This document shows, piece by piece, positions 1-7,830 of a stretch of DNA of 64,000 nt. How positions within the stretch are numbered: position 1 is the stretch's first letter; each line of letters opens with the position of its first letter. The DNA comes from Glycomyces tritici (GTDB lineage Bacteria; Actinomycetota; Actinomycetes; Mycobacteriales; Micromonosporaceae). The translations under genes and the position numbers were made by a program. The stretch spans positions 62,001-126,000 of the forward strand of contig NZ_JAUEMJ010000012.1 in the NCBI RefSeq assembly GCF_030403505.1, written 5' to 3'. Under the pieces are notes generated by a model that saw only the letters and a list, made by a program, of their open reading frames with translations, had not been told where the DNA came from and made no database searches.

Positions 1-50
1 AGCCGCTGCTGCACCGCGTGGATGCCGAGACGTTGTGGAGGCAGGCGTGA
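1..50 (+). CDS. C-terminal end of an upstream gene (partial)
   Basis: Only the last 15 codons are in the window (first full codon at position 3), ending PLLHRVDAETLWRQA and a TGA at 48-50. In this frame 14 of 15 third positions are G or C, which the other two frames do not show, so it is very probably the tail of a real gene. The product cannot be identified. It lies upstream of the sugar ABC importer on the same strand, so it may belong to the same carbohydrate region. Confidence 0.5.
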   Translation, partial: PLLHRVDAETLWRQA

Positions 51-63
51 TGCGGCGAAGATA

Positions 64-86
64 GAAACCGATATCTAATCGTTTTC
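64..86. promoter_or_regulatory. Imperfect inverted repeat upstream of sugar ABC operon
   Basis: GAAACCGAT, a 5-nt spacer, then ATCGTTTTC: the 9-nt arms match at 8 positions. It lies between the upstream gene and the sugar importer and could be a second repressor site. The assignment rests on symmetry only. Confidence 0.3.
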
Positions 87-227
87 CGGTCGAACCGACG
101 ACAGGAAAGCGCCTGCGGCTTTGGCAACGAATTGGCATCATGCTGGGAATACGTTGCGCCGCAATCGAAAACCACTCGCCGGGAGCCGAGAATCCGCAAC
201 GCGAATCATTGACTGATTTCCATCTCT

Positions 228-245
228 GGTGATAGCGTTATCTCC
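228..245. promoter_or_regulatory. LacI-family operator for the sugar importer
   Basis: The core GATAGCGTTATC (231-242) is a near-perfect palindrome around a central CG, and the symmetry extends outward through GG and CC. A central CG with A/T-rich flanks is the hallmark of LacI/GalR-family operators. It sits about 110 bp upstream of the lipoprotein start, where it would control an inducible sugar ABC operon. No LacI regulator gene is in the window. Confidence 0.6.
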
Positions 246-356
246 CCGGCGACCTGGTGCGGCACCCGGCAGGACTCCCGCACCGACTGCCGAATTAACC
301 TTCACGGCAGCCTCATCCCTCACCCCTGTATCAACGTTGATCTAAGGAGGCCCCTC

Positions 357-2024
357 ATGGCCGAACTCTCTCGCCGCAAGCTCCTCGGCGCGGCCGGCGC
401 CGCCGCCGCAGCCACCGCGCTCGGCTCGACCGCCGCCTGCTCCGGCAGCGCCGGAGGCGGCGCCACGGGCGGCGACTACGACATGCCGACGTTCCAGCCG
501 GCCCCGGACCTGGACGTCCAGCCGTACTACTCGACCGAGACGCCCGGCATGGAGAACGTCTACACCGAGTACCCGAAGACCTACTTCAAGTCGGTCGAGC
601 GCGAACCCGGCTCCGGCGGCACGGTCACCAGCTTCCAGCTCACCTGGGGCGACCCCTCCAAGCCCCTGGACGAGAACCCGTACTGGCAGGAGCTCAACGA
701 GCGCCTCGGCGTCAGCTTCGAGCCGCAGTTCGTCCCCCAGCCGGTGTTCGACCAGAAGTTCGCGACCATGCTCGCCTCCGGCGACGTCCCCGACCTGGTC
801 TTCGTCAACGACCAGTCCGCGGTGAACCTGCAGGGCATCCGCGACGGCGCGTTCGCCGACCTCTCCGAGGCCCTCTCGGGCGACAACATCCTCAAGTGGC
901 CCAACCTGGCCGCCCGCAAAGAGGAGATCTGGCAGGCCAGCCTGAAGGACGGCCGCATCTACCAGATCCCCTCGATCGTCTGGAACCTCACGAACCTCCC
1001 GACGATGCGCACCGACCTGGTCGACCAGACCTCGATCGGCCGCGCCCCCAAGGACGCCGACGAGCTGTTCACCATGCTCAAGGAGGTCTCGGCGCTCGGA
1101 TCGGGCCCCGGCGGCCAGAAGGTCTACGGGCTCAACAAGTTCGACGCCCACCCCGGGACCGTCTCGATGTTCCAGCGCCTGTTCAAGACCGGCCCCGAAT
1201 GGCAGCTGAACGGCGACGGCGACCTGGTCCACATGGTCCAGACCGAGAACTACAAGATGATGCTCGAGTGGCTCGCCCGCGCCTGGGCCGAGGGCATCTT
1301 CGACCCGGTCTCCATGTCCCCCACGCCGACCGACATCGTCTCCGGCGCGGCCCTGCGCTACGACCCGGTCGGCGGGGCCATCGGCGCGACCGGCCTGTCC
1401 CAGTGGGAGGCCGACCTCCCGGGCGCGACGTACGACTTCTTCGACATGCCCGGCTTCGACGGCTCCGCGCAGCTCGTCGTCCGCAACATCCCCTACGGCA
1501 AGTCGACCTGCGTGTCCGCCAAGGCCGCCGAGGACGAGGACCGGCTCACCGAGATCCTCAACGTCCTCGACTACTTCTCGGCCCCGTTCGGCTCCGAAGA
1601 GGCCCTGTTCGTCGCCTCCGGCCAGCCCGGGCGCCACTACGAGTTCGACGAGTTCGGCATGCCCGTCACGAACATGGACAACATCACCGAGCTCGGCGTG
1701 CAGTACGTCGGCCTCACCTCCGGCGACAACTCGTACCGCCTCCACCCGAAGGCGGCCCCGTGGGCCGACTCGTTCGTCGCGGTCATGGAGGCCCTGGCCC
1801 AGAACTCGATCGCGCGCCCCCTCGAAGGGCTCGAATCCGCCTCGCAGACCTTCGTCACCAAAGGCGCGCAGCTCAAGCAGTTGTGGACCGACTTCGAGAC
1901 CGGCGTCATCACCGGCCGCGAGAGCGTCGACGACCTCGAGTCCTTCGTCTCCAACTACATGGCCCAAGGGGGCACGCAGGTCAAGGACGAGTACACCCAG
2001 GCGCTCAAGGACGCGGGCAAGTGA
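357..2024 (+). CDS. Tat-exported lipoprotein, sugar ABC solute-binding protein (LplA-like)
   Basis: This is the extracellular sugar- or oligosaccharide-binding component of an ABC importer, 555 aa. The N-terminus has a twin-arginine motif (SRRKLLG, residues 5-11), an alanine-rich hydrophobic stretch and a lipobox ending at Cys28 (STAAC), so the mature protein should be lipid-anchored on the outer face of the membrane. Its large size and its pairing with LplB/YtcP-type permeases fit the LplA/YtcQ subgroup, which often takes up glycan fragments. A strong Shine-Dalgarno sequence (AAGGAGG) precedes the ATG. Its stop overlaps the start of the first permease (GTGA). The substrate is not known; neighbouring pectate lyase and GH59 genes suggest plant or galactose-containing glycans. 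Confidence 0.9.
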   Translation: MAELSRRKLLGAAGAAAAATALGSTAACSGSAGGGATGGDYDMPTFQPAPDLDVQPYYSTETPGMENVYTEYPKTYFKSVEREPGSGGTVTSFQLTWGDPSKPLDENPYWQELNERLGVSFEPQFVPQPVFDQKFATMLASGDVPDLVFVNDQSAVNLQGIRDGAFADLSEALSGDNILKWPNLAARKEEIWQASLKDGRIYQIPSIVWNLTNLPTMRTDLVDQTSIGRAPKDADELFTMLKEVSALGSGPGGQKVYGLNKFDAHPGTVSMFQRLFKTGPEWQLNGDGDLVHMVQTENYKMMLEWLARAWAEGIFDPVSMSPTPTDIVSGAALRYDPVGGAIGATGLSQWEADLPGATYDFFDMPGFDGSAQLVVRNIPYGKSTCVSAKAAEDEDRLTEILNVLDYFSAPFGSEEALFVASGQPGRHYEFDEFGMPVTNMDNITELGVQYVGLTSGDNSYRLHPKAAPWADSFVAVMEALAQNSIARPLEGLESASQTFVTKGAQLKQLWTDFETGVITGRESVDDLESFVSNYMAQGGTQVKDEYTQALKDAGK

Positions 2025-3007
2025 GCGTGAACACCACGGACGCCGGCCCCGGGACCCGCACTGAGCGGGCCCCGGGGCCGTCCGCGCCCGCCGCCGCACC
2101 GCGCACCCTCACACTGCGCCAGCGGATCTGGCGTGAACGCTGGTCGTACACGTTCATCATCCCCGGCGCCGCGTTCTTCCTGGTCTTCATGTACGTGCCC
2201 ATGGCGGGCAACGTCGTCGCGTTCCAGGACTACTCGCCGTTCCGCGGCATCGAGGGCTCGCCCTGGGTCGGCCTCGCGAACTTCACCGCGATCTGGACCG
2301 ACCCCGAGATCCTCACCGCCCTGCAGAACACGCTCATCATCGCGTTCCTGCAGCTGGCCTTCGCGTTCCCGGCCCCGATCGCCCTCGCGCTCCTGCTGCA
2401 ATCGCTCCTGTCGGAGAAGGTCAAACGGCTGGTGCAGACCATCGTCTACCTGCCGAACTTCCTCTCCTGGGTCATCGTCATCTCGGTGTGGCAGCAGGTC
2501 GTCGGCGGCGGCGGACTCGTCGCCGGCATCCTCGACGGGTTCGGCATGCCCGGCTTCGACATGATGACCGACGCCGACAACTTCAAGTTCCTCGTCGTCG
2601 CCCAGAACATCTGGAAGGACGCCGGCTGGGGCACCATCATCTTCTTCGCCGCCATCGCCGGCATCCCCTCCGAGCGGTACGAGGCGGCGGCCATCGACGG
2701 CGCCTCCGGCTGGCAGCGCACCTGGCACATCACCCTGCCCGCGCTCGTCCCGGTCGCCACCCTCCTGCTCATCCTCAACATCGGCTCGATCCTCACCGTC
2801 GGCTTCGAGCAGCTCCTGCTCCAGCAGCCCATGGTCGGCGCCGAAGCCGCGCAAGTGCTCGACACCTTCGTCTACTTCCGGGGCGTGCTCGGCGGCCAAT
2901 GGGGCATCGCCACCGCCGCGGGCCTGCTCAAGGGCATCATCGGCACCGTCCTGGTCCTGTCGGCCAACAAGCTCGCCAAGAAGATGGGCGGAGAGGGGAT
3001 CTTCTGA
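2021..3007 (+). CDS. Sugar ABC transporter permease, LplB/UgpA type
   Basis: Integral membrane permease of about 328 aa for the adjacent solute-binding protein. It starts at GTG 2021, overlapping the lipoprotein stop; GTG 2027 is an alternative. The first ~40 residues are a polar Pro/Ala-rich extension, followed by about six membrane segments. The conserved cytoplasmic EAA loop (EAAAIDGASGWQRTWHITLP, residues ~221-240) docks the ATPase. No ATPase gene is nearby; actinobacterial sugar importers commonly share a remote MsiK-type ATPase, so that is the likely energy source. The stop overlaps the next permease start (TGATG). Confidence 0.9.
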   Translation: MSVNTTDAGPGTRTERAPGPSAPAAAPRTLTLRQRIWRERWSYTFIIPGAAFFLVFMYVPMAGNVVAFQDYSPFRGIEGSPWVGLANFTAIWTDPEILTALQNTLIIAFLQLAFAFPAPIALALLLQSLLSEKVKRLVQTIVYLPNFLSWVIVISVWQQVVGGGGLVAGILDGFGMPGFDMMTDADNFKFLVVAQNIWKDAGWGTIIFFAAIAGIPSERYEAAAIDGASGWQRTWHITLPALVPVATLLLILNIGSILTVGFEQLLLQQPMVGAEAAQVLDTFVYFRGVLGGQWGIATAAGLLKGIIGTVLVLSANKLAKKMGGEGIF

Positions 3008-3900
3008 TGGGTACCGCAACCGCCAGCCGTCCACCATGGATGAACCCGCCCTCGGTGGGGGTCAGGGCGATCAAGGCGATCGTCATCGTCTGCATCGTCA
3101 TCACCATGATCTACCCGCTGCTCTACGTCATCGCGATGAGCTTCGCCGCCCCCGAGCAGGCGCGGGCGGGCGTGGTCTTCCCGACCGAGTACTCGCTCGA
3201 CGCCTACCGGGCGATCTTCAACGGCGGCACCGTCACCCGGGGCCTGTCCAACTCGCTGTTCATCACCGTGGTCGGCACGATCCTGTCGCTCGCGGCGACC
3301 TCGATGCTCGCCTGGGGCCTGGCCCGCACCCGCCAAGTGCCCGGCGCGAAAGCCGTGCTCATCGGCATCCTCGCGACCATGTTCTTCAGCGCCGGCATCA
3401 TCCCCAACTTCATGCTCATCAAGTACCTCGGGCTCCTCGACTCCACCTGGTCCCTGATCATCCCCGGCCTCATCTCGGCCTTCAACATGATCGTCATCAG
3501 GAACTTCTTCCAAGGACTCCCCGAGGAACTCATCGAAGCGGCCCGCATCGACGGCGCCGGCGAATGGCGGATCTTCCTCCAGATCGTCCTGCCCCTGTCG
3601 AAGCCCGTGCTCGCCGTGATGGGCCTGTTCTACGCCGTCGGCTACTGGAACACCTACTTCAACGCGCTGCTGTACATCAACGACTCCGAGAAGTGGCCCA
3701 TCCAGGTCGTGCTCCAGCAGTACGTCCTCGCCGGCGTCGCCATCCCCGGAGCGACCGTCACCCCCGACGCCCCGCCCCCGCCCGGCGTCACCCTCCAGAT
3801 GGCCGTCATCGTCCTCGCCACCGTGCCGATCCTCATCGTCTACCCGTTCCTCCAGCGCTACTTCACCTCCGGCGTCCTCACCGGCGCCATCAAAGGCTGA
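3007..3900 (+). CDS. Sugar ABC transporter permease, YtcP/AraQ (UgpE) type
   Basis: Second permease of the importer, 297 aa, starting at ATG 3007 inside the stop of the first permease, so the two are translationally coupled. It has about six hydrophobic segments; the first covers residues ~22-44. The EAA loop (EAARIDGAGEWRIFLQIVLP) lies at about residues 177-196. It heterodimerises with the LplB-like subunit by family analogy. A G+C-rich hairpin follows the stop, closing a three-gene operon of lipoprotein and two permeases. Confidence 0.9.
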   Translation: MGTATASRPPWMNPPSVGVRAIKAIVIVCIVITMIYPLLYVIAMSFAAPEQARAGVVFPTEYSLDAYRAIFNGGTVTRGLSNSLFITVVGTILSLAATSMLAWGLARTRQVPGAKAVLIGILATMFFSAGIIPNFMLIKYLGLLDSTWSLIIPGLISAFNMIVIRNFFQGLPEELIEAARIDGAGEWRIFLQIVLPLSKPVLAVMGLFYAVGYWNTYFNALLYINDSEKWPIQVVLQQYVLAGVAIPGATVTPDAPPPPGVTLQMAVIVLATVPILIVYPFLQRYFTSGVLTGAIKG

Positions 3901-3927
3901 ATCCGAGGGTCAAGACACAACTGAATA

Positions 3928-3963
3928 CCGGGCCGGTCACCGCATTCGCGGCGACCGGCCCGG
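3928..3963 (+). terminator. Hairpin terminator after sugar ABC operon
   Basis: CCGGGCCGGTC (3928-3938) pairs perfectly with GACCGGCCCGG (3953-3963) across a 14-nt loop that can pair further. Only a weak pyrimidine run follows (CCCCTTC), as is common in high-G+C actinobacteria. The rest of 3964-4204 holds no gene that I can see. Confidence 0.65.
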
Positions 3964-4204
3964 CCCCTTCACGCGACACGCCACGGCGGACTGTCTGGTT
4001 TTTGTAGGATTCCGCAGACCGCCCGCTGCAACGTCGCGCTCCTGTCGCTTACGAAGCAGCCGTGGCCAAGTGACCTCGTGCAGATCCCACAACCGCCACG
4101 CGCCCAACGCCGGATGGTCACTGCAGGTGCGCTTGACTTCACCCAAAGTGATGAATAGATTCTCCTTCGAAACCGAGACCCGCCATCGATTTCCTGGAGA
4201 GACC

Positions 4205-4579
4205 ATGAAGTGCCGCAATGACTTCAGCGACCTGCCGAACCGATTCCCGCCCCGCCAGGCCGTCTCGTACTCGACCTTCTTCCTGAACGTCCTCACCGGA
4301 CGCAAATCCGCCGCCGAAGCCCGCCTCTTCGCCACCGACGCCGGATGGCAGGCCTTCACCAGAGTCAGGCGCCGCGTCCCCACCAGGTTCCGCCGGGTCC
4401 GGGTCGTCCGCGCCGACTTCCCCACCCGGGAATCGGCCGAGATCGTCGCCATGGTCGAGAACGGCCCCGCCCACCAGGCCATGACCCTCACCTTCCGGGC
4501 GACCCGGCACGGCTGGCGGCTCGACCACTGCGACCTCATCCACGCCAACGGCCGCCCCCGCCGCACGCACCAGCGCTGA
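4205..4579 (+). CDS. Small protein resembling the Rv3235/DUF6459 family
   Basis: A basic protein of about 124 aa from ATG 4205; the frame is open further upstream to 4070, but the upstream part looks non-coding. The body has an FLNVLTGRKSAAEARLFATDAGW helix-rich part (written here only as a region, residues ~26-48), then RVRRVRVVRADFP and an alternating strand region ending in WRLDHCDLIH. This layout of a helical part, an R-V-rich strand and a final short strand recalls the actinobacterial Rv3235 (DUF6459) family, whose function is unknown. The match is from memory of the pattern and is not certain. It stands alone between the ABC terminator and a convergent gene. Confidence 0.5.
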   Translation: MKCRNDFSDLPNRFPPRQAVSYSTFFLNVLTGRKSAAEARLFATDAGWQAFTRVRRRVPTRFRRVRVVRADFPTRESAEIVAMVENGPAHQAMTLTFRATRHGWRLDHCDLIHANGRPRRTHQR

Positions 4580-4635
4580 GAACCGGCGGCGAGGCCCCCG
4601 GCGCCGCGCGCCGGGGGCCTCGTCGCGGTGTCCGT

Positions 4636-5877
4636 TCAGCGGCGGGTGATCGGTTCCGGGGCGGTCAGGCGGGCGGCGTCGGCCGCGGCCAGGCCCGCGA
4701 GGTGCCCCTCGTAGTTCGTGATCCGGGTGGAGCGCCCGAACTTCAAGCGGGGGAAGAGCTCCTCCGTGCGGGAGTCCACGCGCTGGTCGCGTTGGCGCAT
4801 CACGGGAACGAGGTCGGTGCCGGTCTCCTCCGCGTACTCGCGCTCGGTGTCGGCGGCCGACTCGCGGAGGCGCTCGCCGATGCGCATGGCGAAGGACGCC
4901 AGGAACGACTGGCGGAACGAGCGGGTCTGGGACTTCCCGCGCTTGGCCGATACGGAGCCGACCCGGGTCATCGCCGAAGTCGCCTGCACCAGCAGGGAGT
5001 TGAAGAGCAGCTCGACTGAGCGCAGGTCCGCGCGGTCGCCGATGAGCGTGGTGAAACCCCCGTCGGGCCAGTACACCGAACGGCAGTGGTTGGCGTCGGC
5101 GATCTGCGCCAGCAGCTCCGACTTGGGCTGCTCGTACGGGCGCTCGATGATCACGCGCAGCGCCTCGGGGTCCCGCTTCCCGTGCCCCGCTTCGGCAAGG
5201 AGCGCCTCGTTGATGCTGTGGCGGGCGATGAGCTGCTGCGCCTTGGCCGTGAACGCCTCGGCCTCCGCGTCGGAGTCCGTCGACTCCGCCTTCGCCAGCA
5301 GCGCCCGGATCTTCTCGTAGATGCGCGAGGACTCCGCCACGCCCAGGCCGTGCGTGATGAGCAGGTCGCCCGGCAGCGGCTCGACCTTCGGGATCTTCGG
5401 GAGTCCACTGAGGAAGTCGAGCGCCTCCAGGACCGCGCCCCACAGGACGATCCGGTCCCACCGGCCCAGGCCCGCACTCGCCTTGGCGACACCCGCGAAC
5501 GGGGCGATCGCGGCGAGCTCCTCCCGCTGCACGTTCCAGCGGTCGCTCAACTGCAGGTCCCGGTACCGCGCCAGCTGGCCGCGCATCATCACCGCGCCCG
5601 CCTGCACCGCCTCAGGACTCAGGGACTTCCGCAAGGCGCTCAAGGCCTCCCGCGGCATCCAGCCCCACTCCCACGCGCGCAGGGCCGCATCGGAGCCGAG
5701 TTCGTCGAAGACCCCGGCGAGCGCCCCCGGCCAGCCCGCCGCATCCGAGCCGCCCTCCAGGTCGGAGGCGGCGTCGACCCAGTCGAGGCGCAGACTCCGG
5801 GCCCGCTGGAGGACGCCGAGCACCGCATAGCGGGCGCGTCCCTCGAGCGGCAGCCCGTCGAGCTCGTCCTGTTGCAC
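4636..5877 (-). CDS. DUF2786 domain protein
   Basis: A soluble protein of about 413 aa from GTG 5877, chosen because a GGGGGA purine run lies just upstream; an in-frame ATG at 5934 would add 19 poorly conserved-looking residues. The central region (residues ~189-222) has KIRALLAKAESTDSDAEAEA followed by a helix ending in ARHSI, the signature of DUF2786, a short domain found in many actinobacterial and phage-related proteins with no established biochemical role. The C-terminal part is rich in charged helices. It converges on the preceding small gene and nothing in the context tells its job. Confidence 0.75.
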   Translation of the reverse strand: MQQDELDGLPLEGRARYAVLGVLQRARSLRLDWVDAASDLEGGSDAAGWPGALAGVFDELGSDAALRAWEWGWMPREALSALRKSLSPEAVQAGAVMMRGQLARYRDLQLSDRWNVQREELAAIAPFAGVAKASAGLGRWDRIVLWGAVLEALDFLSGLPKIPKVEPLPGDLLITHGLGVAESSRIYEKIRALLAKAESTDSDAEAEAFTAKAQQLIARHSINEALLAEAGHGKRDPEALRVIIERPYEQPKSELLAQIADANHCRSVYWPDGGFTTLIGDRADLRSVELLFNSLLVQATSAMTRVGSVSAKRGKSQTRSFRQSFLASFAMRIGERLRESAADTEREYAEETGTDLVPVMRQRDQRVDSRTEELFPRLKFGRSTRITNYEGHLAGLAAADAARLTAPEPITRR

Positions 5878-5987
5878 CGTTCCCCCGATCCCGCGGACGC
5901 GGCAGCCCCGCGAACACTCCTGCGACTGTATCAACGTCGCAGGTCACGGGGCCAGTACTGCGGTTCGGGTCGGGCGTGACAGGGAAG

Positions 5988-6020
5988 ACACCCCGCGCGG
6001 GGCGAAGCCGCGCGGGGTGT
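5988..6020 (-). terminator. Terminator hairpin after pectate lyase
   Basis: ACACCCCGCGCGG (5988-6000) and CCGCGCGGGGTGT (6008-6020) form a perfect 13-bp stem with a 7-nt loop, immediately downstream of the pectate lyase stop. Confidence 0.7.
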
Positions 6021-6028
6021 GCCGGGGG

Positions 6029-7579
6029 TCAGGCGTAGGCCTCGAATTCGGCGACGCGGGGCGTGCCGCTCGCACTGGTGATGACGAAGTTGATCTTGGT
6101 CGTGGAGACGGCGGTGAAGGTGATCACGCCCGCCCCGGTGCCGGAGGCGAGGACGGCGCCGGTCGCGTTGTTCACGACCTGCCAGTTGTCGATGTTGCCT
6201 TCGCTGCCTGCGGCTTCGCGGATGTTGACCGTGTCGATGGTCTGCGCGGAGCCCCATTTGACGGAGACGCGGCCGGTGGTGCCGGAGGGCGACCAGTAGG
6301 TGCTCATGCTGCCGTCGACGACGTTGCCGAAGCTCGTGCCGCTGGCCTTGCTGGAGCCGTCGGCGCCGGCGCCGATGGCGAGGTTGGCGCCGCCGGGCGG
6401 GTTGGTCGTGCCGGGGTCGGTCGGGCCGGTGGTCGGGCTGGTGGTGGGGGTCGTCGGGTTCTGGGACGGGGTCTGCGCGTTGCAGCTGCCGTCGGAGACC
6501 TGGTTGCCCTTGTTCGCGCCGGCGGTCTTGGCCACGATCTGCGGGACGCAGGAGGCGTTGTCGAGCGCGTAGCCGTAGGGGATGCTCACCGTGGTGGTGG
6601 AGGCCATGGCGGGGCCGGCGGGGTAGTTCTCGCTGCCCTGGCTGGACCAGGTCACGTTGTCGAGGATGTTGCCGCTGGTCTGCCAGGTGCCGCGCTCGTC
6701 GGTGTAGAAGGTGCCGAGCACGTCCTTCGAGTCCTCGAAGTAGTTGTTGTCCACTTTGGCCTTGCCGCCGGCGCGGGAGTTGATGCCCGACTCGACGATG
6801 CCGACGTAGTGGTTGTTGTAGACGTGGGCGGTGCCGCCGCGCAGCAGGGGCACGCGCGAGTTGAGGTTCTGGTAGAGGTTGTGGTGGTAGGAGATGAAGC
6901 TGTTCGACGTGTCGGTCTCGCTGGAGCCGATCAGGCCGCCGCGCTCGGAGTTGCGCAGAATGCTGTAGGAGAGCGTGACGTACTTGGTGTCGTCCTTCAT
7001 GTCGAAGAGGCCGTCGTAGCCTTCGGCCTCACCGCCTGAGGCCTCGAGGGTGAGGTGGTCGGCCCAGACGTTGCGCACGCCGGACTCCATGCCGATGGCG
7101 TCGCCGCCGTTGGAGGTGGGCGAGCCGGACTTCTTGACGTTCTTGATCGTCAGGTTCTGCAGGATGATGTTGCTGGATGACCGGATGTGGATGCCGATCT
7201 GGTCGAACACGGCGCCGGAGCCGACGCCGACGATGGTGACGTTGCTGACCTCCTTGAGGTCGATGAGGGTGGCGCCGACGTCGCAGCTGCTGCCGGAGAC
7301 GTCACTGGTGTTGCCGTGGTTGATGGTGCCCTCGACCTGGATGGTGATCGGGGTGCTGGCGCTGGCCCGGTTGCACAGGGCCTGGTTGATCTGCGTGCCG
7401 GTGGTGGCCTTGACCGTGGCGCCGCCGGCGCCGCCGGTGGTGCCGCCGTTCTGGGTGGCGTAGCCGGTTACGCCGCCGGTTGCCGCCGAGGCGTGGGTGA
7501 TCGACAGGGCGACGCCTGCGGCGACCACGGCCGCGGTGGCGATCACCGCGGCGATACTTCGGGTGACGGTTCTTCTCAT
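6029..7579 (-). CDS. Secreted pectate lyase (PL1) with C-terminal discoidin/CBM32-like domain
   Basis: Cleaves pectate/polygalacturonate by beta-elimination outside the cell. It has 516 aa: a Sec signal peptide (residues 1-~32, ending THASA), a right-handed beta-helix domain (~35-365), a Thr/Pro-rich linker (~368-397) and a jelly-roll module (~398-516) of the F5/8 type C/CBM32 kind that should bind sugar. PL1 landmarks are GGDAIGME (from 158), WADH (172-175), YDGLFDMK (188-195) and SRVPLLRGG (241-249), whose first Arg (242) fits the catalytic base. Expected Ca-binding acidic residues lie in the GGD and YDG segments. Two palindromes upstream suggest control by sugar-responsive repressors. Confidence 0.92.
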   Translation of the reverse strand: MRRTVTRSIAAVIATAAVVAAGVALSITHASAATGGVTGYATQNGGTTGGAGGATVKATTGTQINQALCNRASASTPITIQVEGTINHGNTSDVSGSSCDVGATLIDLKEVSNVTIVGVGSGAVFDQIGIHIRSSSNIILQNLTIKNVKKSGSPTSNGGDAIGMESGVRNVWADHLTLEASGGEAEGYDGLFDMKDDTKYVTLSYSILRNSERGGLIGSSETDTSNSFISYHHNLYQNLNSRVPLLRGGTAHVYNNHYVGIVESGINSRAGGKAKVDNNYFEDSKDVLGTFYTDERGTWQTSGNILDNVTWSSQGSENYPAGPAMASTTTVSIPYGYALDNASCVPQIVAKTAGANKGNQVSDGSCNAQTPSQNPTTPTTSPTTGPTDPGTTNPPGGANLAIGAGADGSSKASGTSFGNVVDGSMSTYWSPSGTTGRVSVKWGSAQTIDTVNIREAAGSEGNIDNWQVVNNATGAVLASGTGAGVITFTAVSTTKINFVITSASGTPRVAEFEAYA

Positions 7580-7630
7580 CTGGTGGTTGCTCCTTCGCGA
7601 AGGATAGATCGATAGATGTCAATGAGTGTA

Positions 7631-7646
7631 GGGAAAGGGCTTTCCC
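7631..7646. promoter_or_regulatory. Palindrome upstream of pectate lyase
   Basis: GGGAAAG-GG-CTTTCCC, a perfect 7-bp inverted repeat around two bases, about 55 bp upstream of the pectate lyase start. Its arms resemble LacI-family boxes of the GAAAGCGCTTTC kind, but the centre is GG instead of CG. Confidence 0.4.
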
Positions 7647-7663
7647 AGGGTCAAGACCTACCG

Positions 7664-7677
7664 TGCAACCGATTGCA
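7664..7677. promoter_or_regulatory. LacI-type operator upstream of pectate lyase
   Basis: TGCAA-CCGA-TTGCA is a 14-bp palindrome with a central CG, as in LacI/GalR operators. It lies about 90 bp upstream of the pectate lyase start. Together with the 7631 palindrome it suggests two-site control of pectin breakdown. Confidence 0.45.
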
Positions 7678-7830
7678 GAAACTTTCTCCATCAGTGATGA
7701 ACCCGTCTCCGACGCGCGGCGGCCCCGGCTCCTGGGGAGCCGGGGCCGCGCTTCGCGAGTGGAGTGCCGCTGCCGGACCGTTCCACGCCGGTGTCGTTGC
7801 CGGCGCAGTCGACCGGGCTCGTGGACGCCG

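Noticed and set aside
896..2020. Apparent N-terminal extension of the first sugar permease
   Set aside because: It is an Arg/Pro-rich shadow of the lipoprotein gene; the true start is the overlapping GTG at 2021.
342..2099. Long minus-strand open frame opposite the sugar-binding lipoprotein
   Set aside because: Composition is Gly/Val/Arg/Asp-rich without domain features; it is the usual antisense frame of a G/C3-biased gene. Many similar ones exist across the window.
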